Positions 1 to 6,386 of a stretch of 11,772 nucleotides of DNA are shown here, piece after piece; position 1 is the stretch's first letter, and every line of letters starts with the position of its first letter. The notes beneath the pieces are model-generated. The model had not been told where the DNA came from. It was given only the letters and a program-made list of their open reading frames with translations, and did no database searches. Source of the stretch: Pseudolysobacter sp. Lineage in GTDB: Bacteria; Pseudomonadota; Gammaproteobacteria; Xanthomonadales; Rhodanobacteraceae. Location: contig JANXUW010000753.1 of assembly GCA_025351985.1 (NCBI GenBank), positions 1 to 11,772 of the forward strand. The letters are read 5' to 3'. The translations under genes and the position numbers were made by a program.

Positions 1-1
1 G

Positions 2-496
2 GTCGCGATGGGCAGCAACGCGATTTCGCACGTCGCTGATTTGAGCTCGAGCTGGCAACGACTCGCCGCCGATCTGCTCTCGCCACGTTACCGCGCGGCG
101 TTGAGCCGACTCAGCGGAATCGATCTGTCGAACCTGCAGATGGAAGCGAACGCATTTCACTACGGTCCCGGCGCATGGCTCGGGCCGCATCTCGATCTGC
201 GCGACAAGATCGTCACGCATGTTTTGTACTTCAATCCTGCATGGAATATTGCAGACGGCGGCTGCCTGCAGATTCTGCGCTCGTCCAACATGCAGGATGC
301 CGCGCACGTGGTCGCGCCGATCGTCGGCAGCTCGGCGGTTTTGCTGCGTTCGGAAAAATCCTGGCACGCGGTATCGCGTGTCGATCCGCGTTGCAGCGAA
401 TCGCGCCGCAGCGTGACAGTGACGTTCTACCGCGATCGTTCGGTCAGCACGATGTGGCCGCCTGGCGACGCCACGCCGACTCACGATTACGTTTGA
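2..496 (+). CDS. 2OG-Fe(II) oxygenase, 5'-truncated by window edge
   Basis: The reading frame is open to the left edge. The first ATG is at 8, but the true start is probably outside, because the visible 162 residues hold only the catalytic half of a family usually over 200 residues long. Counting from that ATG, the iron-binding facial triad is visible: H61 and D63 in PHLDLRD, and H120 in SWHAV. R134, in the segment RRSVTVTFY, is the expected 2-oxoglutarate carboxylate ligand. The stretch THVLYFNPAWNIADGGCLQI (70-89) is the typical jelly-roll strand pair after HxD. The layout fits the prolyl-4-hydroxylase-like/2OG-FeII_Oxy_3 group: Fe(II)- and 2-oxoglutarate-dependent hydroxylation, probably cytoplasmic. 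The substrate cannot be told from the sequence. The gene converges on the beta-helix gene at 585-2204 and has no visible link to the glucan genes. Confidence 0.85.
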   Translation, partial: VAMGSNAISHVADLSSSWQRLAADLLSPRYRAALSRLSGIDLSNLQMEANAFHYGPGAWLGPHLDLRDKIVTHVLYFNPAWNIADGGCLQILRSSNMQDAAHVVAPIVGSSAVLLRSEKSWHAVSRVDPRCSESRRSVTVTFYRDRSVSTMWPPGDATPTHDYV

Positions 497-540
497 TTCC
501 ACACCGCTTCATCGAACTCGTTGAAATCAGCTAGCGACGA

Positions 541-572
541 TTGCCCGGTCAGCAAATTCGCTGGCCGGACAA
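541..572. terminator. Hairpin between convergent genes, possible bidirectional terminator
   Basis: TTGCCCGGTCAGC (541-553) pairs with GCTGGCCGGACAA (560-572) around a 6-base loop. Eleven of 13 positions are perfect. One of the other two is a G-T wobble on the plus strand and the other is a wobble on the minus strand. It lies between the stop codons of two converging genes (496 and 585), where a shared terminator is expected. No T-tract follows on either strand, so it may act with Rho or only protect the 3' ends. Confidence 0.5.
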
Positions 573-584
573 TCGATGCCCCGA

Positions 585-2204
585 CTATTGCCCCTCGAAA
601 CCGTTCGCAAAAATCACGTCGCTGCAGATCGTCGCCGGGACGACAAGCACGGGACTCGCGGCGATACTTGCATCGGCCGTGCTGGCGCCCGTGGTGTTCG
701 GGCCACTGGCGGCGCCCCACCAGTTATGCGCAAACAGGTTCGGATTCGGCACGCTCGATCCTTGCGCGAGGATATACACGCCACCGCCGGAACTGAGCAG
801 GCAGTTGTCGCGCGAATCGAGTGCGGGCAGGTTGGCATTCGCGCCGCTGCTATTGTTGATGAAACTTGCGGTGCTGCCACTGCCCGAACCGAAGAATCGA
901 ATCGACCGTCCCGATCCGGCGATCCAGTTGCGCGCAACCAAAGTGCTGGCCGATCCGAGATCCATCGATATACCGTACTGCCCGTTGCCGAGAGTCGCGC
1001 TGCCGGCCGCATTCACGCCGATGTAGTTGCCGATCACGGCGTTATCGTGCGTGCCGTTCGATCCGTTGATATCGACGCCGGTGAACGTATTTCCCGAAAT
1101 CACATTGCGCGCCGACGCCGCACTTTGCGTGCCGTCGTTGCCGATGATATTGCCGAAGACGTTGCTGTTGGAGCCGAGATTGACGCCGAAGAAATTCGGA
1201 ATCGCCACGCTGCCGGTCACATCGGTGCCGATGTAATTTCCGGCGACACGATTGCCTTGCGCACCAACCACCATCGTGATCGCGCCAGCGCCGTTGAAGG
1301 TAAATCCGGAGATGATATTGCGCATCAGCAGCGGATCGCCGATGCCATCCCAGCCGATGAAATTTCCGCTGGCCGGGCCGGGGCTGGCGCTGATACCCAC
1401 GCCTTCGGCCGCGCCCTGACCGCTCATCGCCAACGTGCCGGTGACATCGGTACCGATGAAGTTGCCGGAAACGCGATTGCCGCTCAGCGCGGTGCCACGC
1501 GTATTGACCTGGCCGTACTGGTTGCCGGAAATCAGGTTGCGCGCGAAATAGCTTTTGGCCGTGCCGTCCGAGCCGACGATATTGTTTGATGAGCTGTTGA
1601 TGTCGACGCCGCGCAGGTTGGCCATGTTTGAGGTGCCGCTGGCATCGGTGCCGATCAGATTGCACTCGATGTGATTGCCGTTGCTCTGGTAAATATTGAT
1701 CGCGGCATTGAAGTTGAAATTGTTGCCGGTGTTGTTGTTGAAACCGTTGATGACCAGGCCGCGAATGGTGCTGCCGTCGGAACCGGGATCGAGTCCCAGG
1801 CCGTTGTACGCGCCGTTGCTCGGGCTGCGGATTTCCACGAGCAAGGTCGGTGGCCAGGCGCTGCAACTCGCACCGGGTTGGCTGAGTCCATCGACGATCA
1901 CCGGCTTGGTGAAAGCCGGTAACTGGCTCGTGATGTCGATCTCTTTAAGTCCGGCGCCGGAGATATTGAAGCTGATCGTGGTCGGCGCTCCGCTGCCGCT
2001 AAAAACACAGCCGTGATACGACGCCTGCGTATTGGTAGCGATGATCGCTTCGCGAAAGGTACAGGTCGCATCATTGCTGTCGCTATCCGCGGTCACACCG
2101 ACCACGATGCTGCTGGCGGCCATTGCGCTGCTGGTTATACTGCTTGCGCCAAGCGCAAAAACGACGATTCCGAGGACGGAAGTCAAACGAGGTAAGTACA
2201 CCAT
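585..2204 (-). CDS. Secreted CSLREA-type right-handed beta-helix protein
   Basis: 539 residues. The frame extends upstream to 2396, but ATG at 2204 is preferred: GGGGAG sits 6 bases before it, and a clean signal peptide follows (hydrophobic LTSVLGIVVFALGA, cleavage near AMA-AS at about 29). After the signal comes CTFREAI (48-54), the marker of the CSLREA N-terminal region. The body is Asn/Gly/Ser-rich with recurring GN-[YFL]-IGTD blocks at about 184, 250, 325 and 395 (period 66-75), each followed by NxISGN-like turns. This is the pattern of pectate-lyase-like parallel beta-helices. HNWWGAASGPN (493-503) is another common beta-helix motif. The last residues are SDVIFANGFEGQ. I see no clear catalytic residues, so surface adhesion, polysaccharide binding or lyase activity all remain open. 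It lies 142 bases downstream of dinB on the same strand. Export is well supported; the exact role is unknown. Confidence 0.85.
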   Translation of the reverse strand: MVYLPRLTSVLGIVVFALGASSITSSAMAASSIVVGVTADSDSNDATCTFREAIIATNTQASYHGCVFSGSGAPTTISFNISGAGLKEIDITSQLPAFTKPVIVDGLSQPGASCSAWPPTLLVEIRSPSNGAYNGLGLDPGSDGSTIRGLVINGFNNNTGNNFNFNAAINIYQSNGNHIECNLIGTDASGTSNMANLRGVDINSSSNNIVGSDGTAKSYFARNLISGNQYGQVNTRGTALSGNRVSGNFIGTDVTGTLAMSGQGAAEGVGISASPGPASGNFIGWDGIGDPLLMRNIISGFTFNGAGAITMVVGAQGNRVAGNYIGTDVTGSVAIPNFFGVNLGSNSNVFGNIIGNDGTQSAASARNVISGNTFTGVDINGSNGTHDNAVIGNYIGVNAAGSATLGNGQYGISMDLGSASTLVARNWIAGSGRSIRFFGSGSGSTASFINNSSGANANLPALDSRDNCLLSSGGGVYILAQGSSVPNPNLFAHNWWGAASGPNTTGASTADASIAASPVLVVPATICSDVIFANGFEGQ

Positions 2205-2210
2205 GAGAAT

Positions 2211-2216
2211 CTCCCC
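2211..2216 (-). promoter_or_regulatory. Ribosome binding site setting the start at 2204
   Basis: On the minus strand GGGGAG lies 6 bases upstream of ATG 2204. This fixes the start of the beta-helix gene and excludes 64 upstream in-frame codons that would otherwise bury the signal peptide. Confidence 0.7.
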
Positions 2217-2321
2217 AATCAGTGAATGAATGCCGCCAGGCGCTGCTTTTTGCTTGATGGCGTGCTCGGGAGAGATAAACGCGAAACGCGCAGAAAACCT
2301 ATCAGGCGAATTTGCCATCAG

Positions 2322-2341
2322 CGCCGATATTTTTCTCGGCG
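2322..2341 (-). terminator. Weak hairpin just after dinB
   Basis: CGCCGA (2322-2327) and TCGGCG (2336-2341) form a perfect 6-bp stem around an A/T-rich 8-base loop, starting 6 bases past the dinB stop. There is no T-run after it in the direction of dinB transcription, so termination here is uncertain. If it fails, dinB could read through into the beta-helix gene. Confidence 0.3.
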
Positions 2342-2346
2342 GACGA

Positions 2347-3438
2347 TCAGATCGGAAAAAGCTGCCTCTGTGGCGGGGTCTGATCGGGATCGACAAAGTT
2401 CGCCAAACCCACGCCGACCAGACGAAACAGTCGCGTGCCGGAATCGTCCACGCGCTGGCGCAAATCGCATGCGGTGTCGGCGATTTCCTGCGCGCTGGTC
2501 GGCGGCGTGGCCGGGGTGAAACTGCGCGTGATCAGGTGGAAGTCGGAGGTTTTCAGTTTCAGCACGATGGTGCGTGCGGTGCGACCACTTTCGATGCCGC
2601 CTTTCCACGTGCGTTCGGCGAGGCGGCGGATCGTCGGCTCCAGCGCTTCGAGCGGTTGGTCCTGCGCGAAGGTATCTTCGGCCGATACCGATTGGGTTGG
2701 ACGCTCGACATGCACTTCGTTGTGATCGATACCCTGCGACAGCTCGCGCAGACGCCGGCCCCAGCGTCCGAAGTGCGCTTCGAGCATGGTCTCGGGAGTT
2801 GCACGCAAATCGCCCACCGTGTTCAAGCCGAGGGCCTTGAGTCTGGCTTCCATCACCTTGCCGACACCGTGCAAACGAGCGACCGGCAACGGCGTGAGAA
2901 AATCGAGTACATGCTCGGGGCGGATCACGAACAAGCCGTTCGGTTTGCGCCAGTCCGACGCGATCTTGGCGAGAAATTTTGCCGGCGCCACACCGGCGGA
3001 GGCGGTCAATCCGGTTTCGGCGAAGATTTCGGCGCGGATGGTTTTGGCCACGGCGGTGGCGCTGCTGTGGCCAGTGAGATTTTGCGTCACGTCGAGATAG
3101 GCTTCGTCCAGCGACAACGGCTCGACCAGCGGCGTGTGACGCAGCATGATTTCGCGCACCAGCTTTGATGCCGCGCGGTATCGCACGAAATCTGGCGGCA
3201 CAAAAATCGCATCGGGACACAGACGCTCGGCACGCACCGCTGGCATCGCCGAGCGAATGCCGAATTTCCGCGCCTCGTAAGATGCCGCGCATACCACCGA
3301 GCGCTGCCCGCGCCATGCCACCACCAGCGGCCGCCCGCGCAACGACGGATCGTCGCGCTGCTCCACCGATGCGTAAAACGCATCCATGTCGACATGCAAA
3401 AATTTTCGGATGAATTCGGACACGGAAGAGTCGGGCAA
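2347..3438 (-). CDS. dinB: DNA polymerase IV (Y-family translesion polymerase)
   Basis: 363 residues, close to the usual ~350. It copies past damaged template bases in the cytoplasm with low fidelity. The palm holds HVDMDAFYASVEQ (15-27), with metal-binding D17, and LSLDEAYLDVT (108-118), with D111 and E112, matching E. coli D8/D103/E104. SYEARKFGIRSAMP (53-66) is the usual finger motif. A helix-hairpin-helix follows (LHGVGKVMEARLKALG), and the little-finger domain ends in LVGVGLANFVD. The last residues, QRQLFPI, resemble a QxxLF beta-clamp-binding peptide at the position where E. coli Pol IV carries one. The start is unsure: TTG 3438 opens the frame, GTG 3423 is possible, neither has a good Shine-Dalgarno, and homology would begin near residue 10. 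I found no recognisable LexA box upstream. Confidence 0.95.
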   Translation of the reverse strand: MPDSSVSEFIRKFLHVDMDAFYASVEQRDDPSLRGRPLVVAWRGQRSVVCAASYEARKFGIRSAMPAVRAERLCPDAIFVPPDFVRYRAASKLVREIMLRHTPLVEPLSLDEAYLDVTQNLTGHSSATAVAKTIRAEIFAETGLTASAGVAPAKFLAKIASDWRKPNGLFVIRPEHVLDFLTPLPVARLHGVGKVMEARLKALGLNTVGDLRATPETMLEAHFGRWGRRLRELSQGIDHNEVHVERPTQSVSAEDTFAQDQPLEALEPTIRRLAERTWKGGIESGRTARTIVLKLKTSDFHLITRSFTPATPPTSAQEIADTACDLRQRVDDSGTRLFRLVGVGLANFVDPDQTPPQRQLFPI

Positions 3439-3591
3439 ACACGGAACGGCTGGCCGCTACTCTAGTTGAAATATCGCACGCACGCGCAACGCCTTCGCGA
3501 CGGATTTTTTTCGCAAGAAGCGCGCCAGCAAATCAGGTTCGACTGTTCTTGAGTTTGAGGCGCATGGCAACGCGGCCCCGAGATCCCGCAC

Positions 3592-3864
3592 TCAATGACG
3601 CACGTCGTAACCCATGCAGGATTGCTGCTGCAGGCGGGATTTTGTCTCCGATCCGGCATGCACATGATCGCTGTTCGGATCCGAACAAATACCGCACAGA
3701 CGCGCTTGTTCCTGCGCCAACAGCCGTTCCATCAAAGCGATGAAGGTGCGGAGCTGCGAGTTTTCCGGGTCGCTGGCGAGCTCGGCGCGCGCGCAACGGA
3801 TGTAATCGCCCATGCGCTTGAGCGAGCGGATTTCGTGAAGGGCTTGCTGTGCTTCAGGCTTCAT
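3592..3864 (-). CDS. Small unrecognised protein with CxxC...HxH cluster
   Basis: 90 residues from ATG 3864; I do not recognise the family. The first ~55 residues look alpha-helical (KPEAQQALHEIRSLKRMGDY, then ALMERLLAQEQARL). Next come CGIC (57-60), HVH (67-69) and one further Cys (83), which could bind a metal. The tail is polar and Gln-rich. Codons in the first two thirds prefer G/C at the third position, as in the flanking genes, and the peptide is more protein-like than the opposite-strand frame over the same bases (3595-3867). The frame runs on upstream to 4053, but that extension is Pro/Arg-rich and looks non-coding. There is no clear ribosome site before 3864. It points the same way as dinB, 153 bases upstream of it, so co-transcription is possible. 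It is uncertain whether it is expressed. Confidence 0.5.
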   Translation of the reverse strand: MKPEAQQALHEIRSLKRMGDYIRCARAELASDPENSQLRTFIALMERLLAQEQARLCGICSDPNSDHVHAGSETKSRLQQQSCMGYDVRH

Positions 3865-3964
3865 TGACACACACCGACGAAGGGGGGGGAGTGGTGGCTG
3901 CCGTTTAGGCGTGTTTACAAGTCGGTTCGACTCGCTTGGCATCGTCGGCAGATTCAGATTGCGC

Positions 3965-3998
3965 GCAATCGGCGCTGTGCGCAGTGGGCAATCGGCGC
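3965..3998. repeat. 11-bp direct repeat, 23-bp period
   Basis: GCAATCGGCGC occurs exactly at 3965-3975 and again at 3988-3998. The 23-base spacing is close to two helical turns, so both copies face the same side of the DNA. Whether they are tandem operator half-sites or chance is not known. Confidence 0.6.
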
Positions 3999-4051
3999 GA
4001 GGTTTTGTAGGAAATTTGCCATGGCTCCTGCAATCCGAATTGCTATTGAGC

Positions 4052-4072
4052 ACACCAACGCGGGTCTGGTGT
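4052..4072. repeat. Short inverted repeat (hairpin)
   Basis: ACACCA (4052-4057) and TGGTGT (4067-4072) are a perfect 6-bp dyad around a 9-base GC-rich loop. It lies about 190 bases upstream of the start of the small minus-strand gene and about 370 upstream of ndvA. No function can be assigned. Confidence 0.4.
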
Positions 4073-4228
4073 AAGGACGTCTTTCAAGCAATTCTGGCAC
4101 CGCCGCTCATTCTTTTCCCTAAAGCCGGCCAGTGCATTTGCGGGCGAGCGCACCTAAACCTGACGCTTTACGTGCGATAACAGGCTCAGGTGTTCCGCAC
4201 CATCCCCTGCGGGGTCGGAGGCCGATCA

Positions 4229-4253
4229 AAAAGCTGCTCTCCGAACAGCTTTT
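4229..4253 (+). repeat. Inverted repeat with trailing T-rich tract in ndvA upstream region
   Basis: AAAAGCTG (4229-4236) and CAGCTTTT (4246-4253) form a perfect 8-bp stem around a 9-base loop, followed by CTTTG on the plus strand. It looks like a weak intrinsic terminator or attenuator about 190 bases before ndvA. The stem has only three G-C pairs, so it may simply be a spurious dyad. Confidence 0.35.
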
Positions 4254-4436
4254 CTTTGTCTGAAATGCGGCCATGAATTTGCCGTGGCCAGCAATTGCCG
4301 GCTGCGTCCTTGCGCAAAAGCGTGAAGCTAACAGCATCGAAAAACGACTTTTTACCGGGATTTCCGGTCTTTCGACGCCCGTTCAGGTTTCTTGCAGGGT
4401 AGCGGTCGCTAAGCTGTGCGCCGCGATCATCCAGAC

Positions 4437-4442
4437 AGGGGA
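4437..4442 (+). promoter_or_regulatory. Ribosome binding site of ndvA
   Basis: AGGGGA lies 3 bases before ATG 4446 and selects this start over a frame-extending codon at 4416. The resulting N-terminus (MVSIFRTYLR...) aligns with the beginning of known ChvA/NdvA proteins, as I recall them. Confidence 0.65.
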
Positions 4443-4445
4443 ATA

Positions 4446-6250
4446 ATGGTGTCGATTTTTCGGACATACTTGCGCGTGATCGGGCTGCTCGCGCCCGAGA
4501 AAATGCTCGCGATCACGCTGGCGTTGGCCAACCTCGCGCTCGCCGGCATCTACTTCATCGAGCCGGTGTTGTTCGGCAAGGTCGTCGATGCACTGAGCAC
4601 GCCGACCAAGCAAGGCGCGATGCACATGGTCGGGTTATGGGCGCTGGCCGGATTCGGTGGCGTGATCGCCAGCGTGTGGGTGTCGCTGCATGCAGACCGG
4701 CTTGCGCATCGACGTCGGCTGGCGGTGATCTCGGTGTTTTTCGAGCACGCCATTTCATTGCCGCTGGCGTTTCACGGCGAAAATCACACCGGCCGATTGT
4801 TGCGCATCATGCATGCCGGCAGCAGCAACCTGTTCAATCTGTGGTTGAGTTTTTTCGCGATCATCTGGCCACGTTGCTGTCGATCCTGGTGATGGTGCCG
4901 GTGGCGATGTACATGAACTGGAAACTCGCGCTGCTGATGATCGGTCTGATGATCAGCTTTGCCGTATTCAATGCGATCGCGATGCGCCGCACGCACAAGG
5001 CGCAGGGTGTGGTCGAAGAGTTGCATCATGAAATTTCCACGCGTGCGGGCGATGTGTTCGGCAACGTGCTGGTGGTGCAAAGTTTCACGCGCCTGGCCGC
5101 GGAGGTTTCGAGTCTCAAGGAAATGATGCAACGCGTGCTCGCCGCGCAATATCCGGTGCTGAAAGGCTGGGCAATTTTGTCGGTGCTGAATCGCGCCGCG
5201 AGCACGCTGACCATCGTCGCGATCTTCGCGCTCGGCGCCACGCTCAACGGCAAGGGCGAAGTATCGGTCGGCAACATCGTCACTTTTGTCGGTTTTGCCT
5301 TGATGCTGATCGGTCGTCTCGAACAATTTTCCGGCTTTATTTCCGGCCTGTTTTTCCAGACCCATTCACTCAGCGATTTTTTCAAGGTGCTCGATCTGCA
5401 TCCGGCGATTCTCGACAAGCCCGATGCGATTGATCTGCAAAAAGTGCGCGGTGAAATCGCCTTCGAACATGTCACCTTTGGTTTCGAAACCGAACGCGAT
5501 GCGGTGAGTGATCTGAGTTTTCGCGCGCGCGCCGGCAGCACGATTGCACTGGTCGGCCCGACCGGCGCCGGCAAGACCACGGCGCTGAGTTTGCTGTATC
5601 GCGCCTACGATCCGCAGCAGGGTCGCATCACCGTGGATGGCGTGGATCTACGCGATGCGAGTCTCGTGTCGCTGCGGCAGAATATCTCGGTGGTGTTCCA
5701 GGATCCGGGCCTGTTCTATCGCTCGATTCTCGACAATTTGCGCGTCGGCAAACCCGATGCGGATATCGAGGAAATCGTCGCGGCGGCTCAGGCGGCCGAG
5801 GCGCACAGCTTCGTCTCGGGCAAGGTCGAAGGCTACGAAACGCTGGTGGCCGAGCGTGGTCGTTCGTTATCCGGTGGCGAGCGCCAGCGCCTGGCGATTG
5901 CGCGCGCGATGCTCAAGGATGCGCCTATCCTGATCCTCGACGAAGCCACCAGTGCGCTCGACAATAGCACCGAGGCGCGTATCCAGCGCGCACTCAACAA
6001 GCTCACCAAGGGGCGCACGACGTTTGTGATTGCGCATCGTTTGTCGACCGTGCGCAATGCCGATTTGATCCTCGTGCTCAACGAAGGTCGCTTGGTCGAA
6101 CAAGGGCGCTATCACGAGCTCGTGGCGCAGGGCGGCTTGTTTGCCGAACTCGCAAGCCAAGGCCAGTTCGCGCCCGATGCGATCGAGGAGGACGACGTCG
6201 AGTCGATCGGTGTTGAGGATCACGAACTCGCGCGCGCAAGTTCGCAGTGA
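4446..6250 (+). CDS. ndvA: NdvA/ChvA-type beta-glucan export ABC transporter, frame broken by an apparent -1 shift
   Basis: Exporter with fused membrane and ATPase domains; the family moves cyclic beta-1,2-glucan to the periplasm. The coding is split. Frame one runs from ATG 4446 to a stop at 4890-4892. The rest is in the -1 frame and ends at 6250. Joining them at 4850-4856 gives 601 residues, near the ~590 of ChvA/NdvA, with continuous homology across the joint (NLWLSFF + RDHLATLLSI). In the joined protein, hydrophobic segments lie near 21-43, 61-81, 143-182, 245-265 and 270-297. IEPVLFGKVVDALS and LAAQYPVLKGWAILSVLNRA are typical NdvA stretches. The ATPase has Walker A GPTGAGKT (371-378), signature LSGGE (475-479), Walker B ILILDE (D499, E500) and switch H531. 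No ATPase residue is missing. The T6 run at the joint makes mutation, assembly error or recoding all possible. ndvB lies 2.2 kb downstream on the same strand. Confidence 0.88.
4850..4856 (+). other. Candidate -1 ribosomal slippery heptamer (T TTT TTC)
   Basis: In the zero frame of ndvA the codons read AGT TTT TTC, so bases 4850-4856 are T TTT TTC, an X XXY YYZ heptamer in the correct register. A -1 slip makes CGC at 4856 the next codon and opens the conserved remainder of the protein. Without slipping, translation adds 11 unrelated residues after FF and stops at 4890-4892. One extra T in the run would have the same repairing effect, so a sequencing or mutational deletion fits equally well. 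Confidence 0.55.
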
Positions 6251-6273
6251 ACCGCGCGTATGACGTTTTGCCC

Positions 6274-6302
6274 AGTCAGTGCCGCCGCGCGTGGCACTGA
6301 CT
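6274..6302 (+). terminator. 10-bp perfect hairpin after ndvA
   Basis: AGTCAGTGCC (6274-6283) and GGCACTGACT (6293-6302) form a perfect 10-bp stem around a 9-base GC-rich loop, 23 bases after the ndvA stop. Only a short T stretch follows (TTC), so it is a weak intrinsic or Rho-assisted terminator, an attenuator, or a 3'-end stabiliser between ndvA and the DUF885 gene. Confidence 0.55.
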
Positions 6303-6331
6303 TTCAGCACTGGTTCGCATTCGCCATCGCG

Positions 6332-6357
6332 TTGACAGTGGGCGCCCCGGATATGCC
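6332..6357 (+). promoter_or_regulatory. Possible promoter of the DUF885 gene
   Basis: A perfect -35 hexamer TTGACA (6332-6337) lies 50 bases before the DUF885 start and after the hairpin. The best -10 is TATGCC (6352-6357), with a spacer of only 14 bases. The -35 is good and the rest poor, so this is tentative. Confidence 0.25.
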
Positions 6358-6373
6358 CCCGCACATCCTCCAT

Positions 6374-6379
6374 GGAGAG
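6374..6379 (+). promoter_or_regulatory. Ribosome binding site of the DUF885 gene
   Basis: GGAGAG lies 7 bases before ATG 6387. This favours that start over the in-frame ATG at 6402 (codon 6), which would place the site 22 bases away. Confidence 0.65.
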
Positions 6380-6386
6380 ATAAAGC

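Larger units (their letters stand above)
3865..4445. other. Gene-free divergent intergenic region with several dyads
   Basis: About 580 bases between the divergent small minus-strand gene and plus-strand ndvA. Short frames on both strands (for example 3911-4180 plus and 4186-4467 minus) resemble nothing I know and have no good ribosome sites. The region holds a G8 run (3882-3889), an 11-bp direct repeat (3965-3998) and several short dyads: 4052-4072, 4229-4253, and ACCGG/CCGGT around a 5-base loop near 4357-4371. It should contain promoters for both directions, but I cannot assign a convincing -35/-10 pair. I tested it by eye for 6S RNA, tmRNA, SRP RNA and RNase P RNA and found none of their hallmark sequences. 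Confidence 0.6.

Noticed and set aside
576..1589. 337-codon plus-strand frame
   Set aside because: It is antisense to the beta-helix gene, whose signal peptide, CSLREA motif and repeats are clear. Its Ala/Arg/Asp-rich peptide is a mirror of the Asn/Gly-rich gene.
2230..3168. 312-codon plus-strand frame and a 374-codon minus frame over dinB
   Set aside because: The other minus frame carries every DinB catalytic motif from N- to C-terminus; these two are shadows.
3439..3591. Search for a LexA (SOS) box before dinB
   Set aside because: CTACTCTAGTTG and GAACAGTCGAACC looked suggestive, but neither fits the E. coli, Xanthomonas-type or GAAC-N4-GTTC patterns with both half-sites intact.
3882..3889. 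G8 run as a phase-variable promoter element
   Set aside because: It lies only 18-25 bases from the start of the small minus-strand gene, with no recognisable -35/-10 pair around it. There is too little to claim a switch.
4060..4440. Possible housekeeping RNA (6S, SRP RNA, RNase P RNA, tmRNA) in the ndvA upstream spacer
   Set aside because: The hallmark conserved blocks of these RNAs were looked for by eye on both strands and not seen.
4186..4467. 93-codon minus-strand frame overlapping the ndvA start
   Set aside because: It has no recognisable family or ribosome site, overlaps the ndvA ribosome site and start, and crosses the dyads. Coding is not supported.
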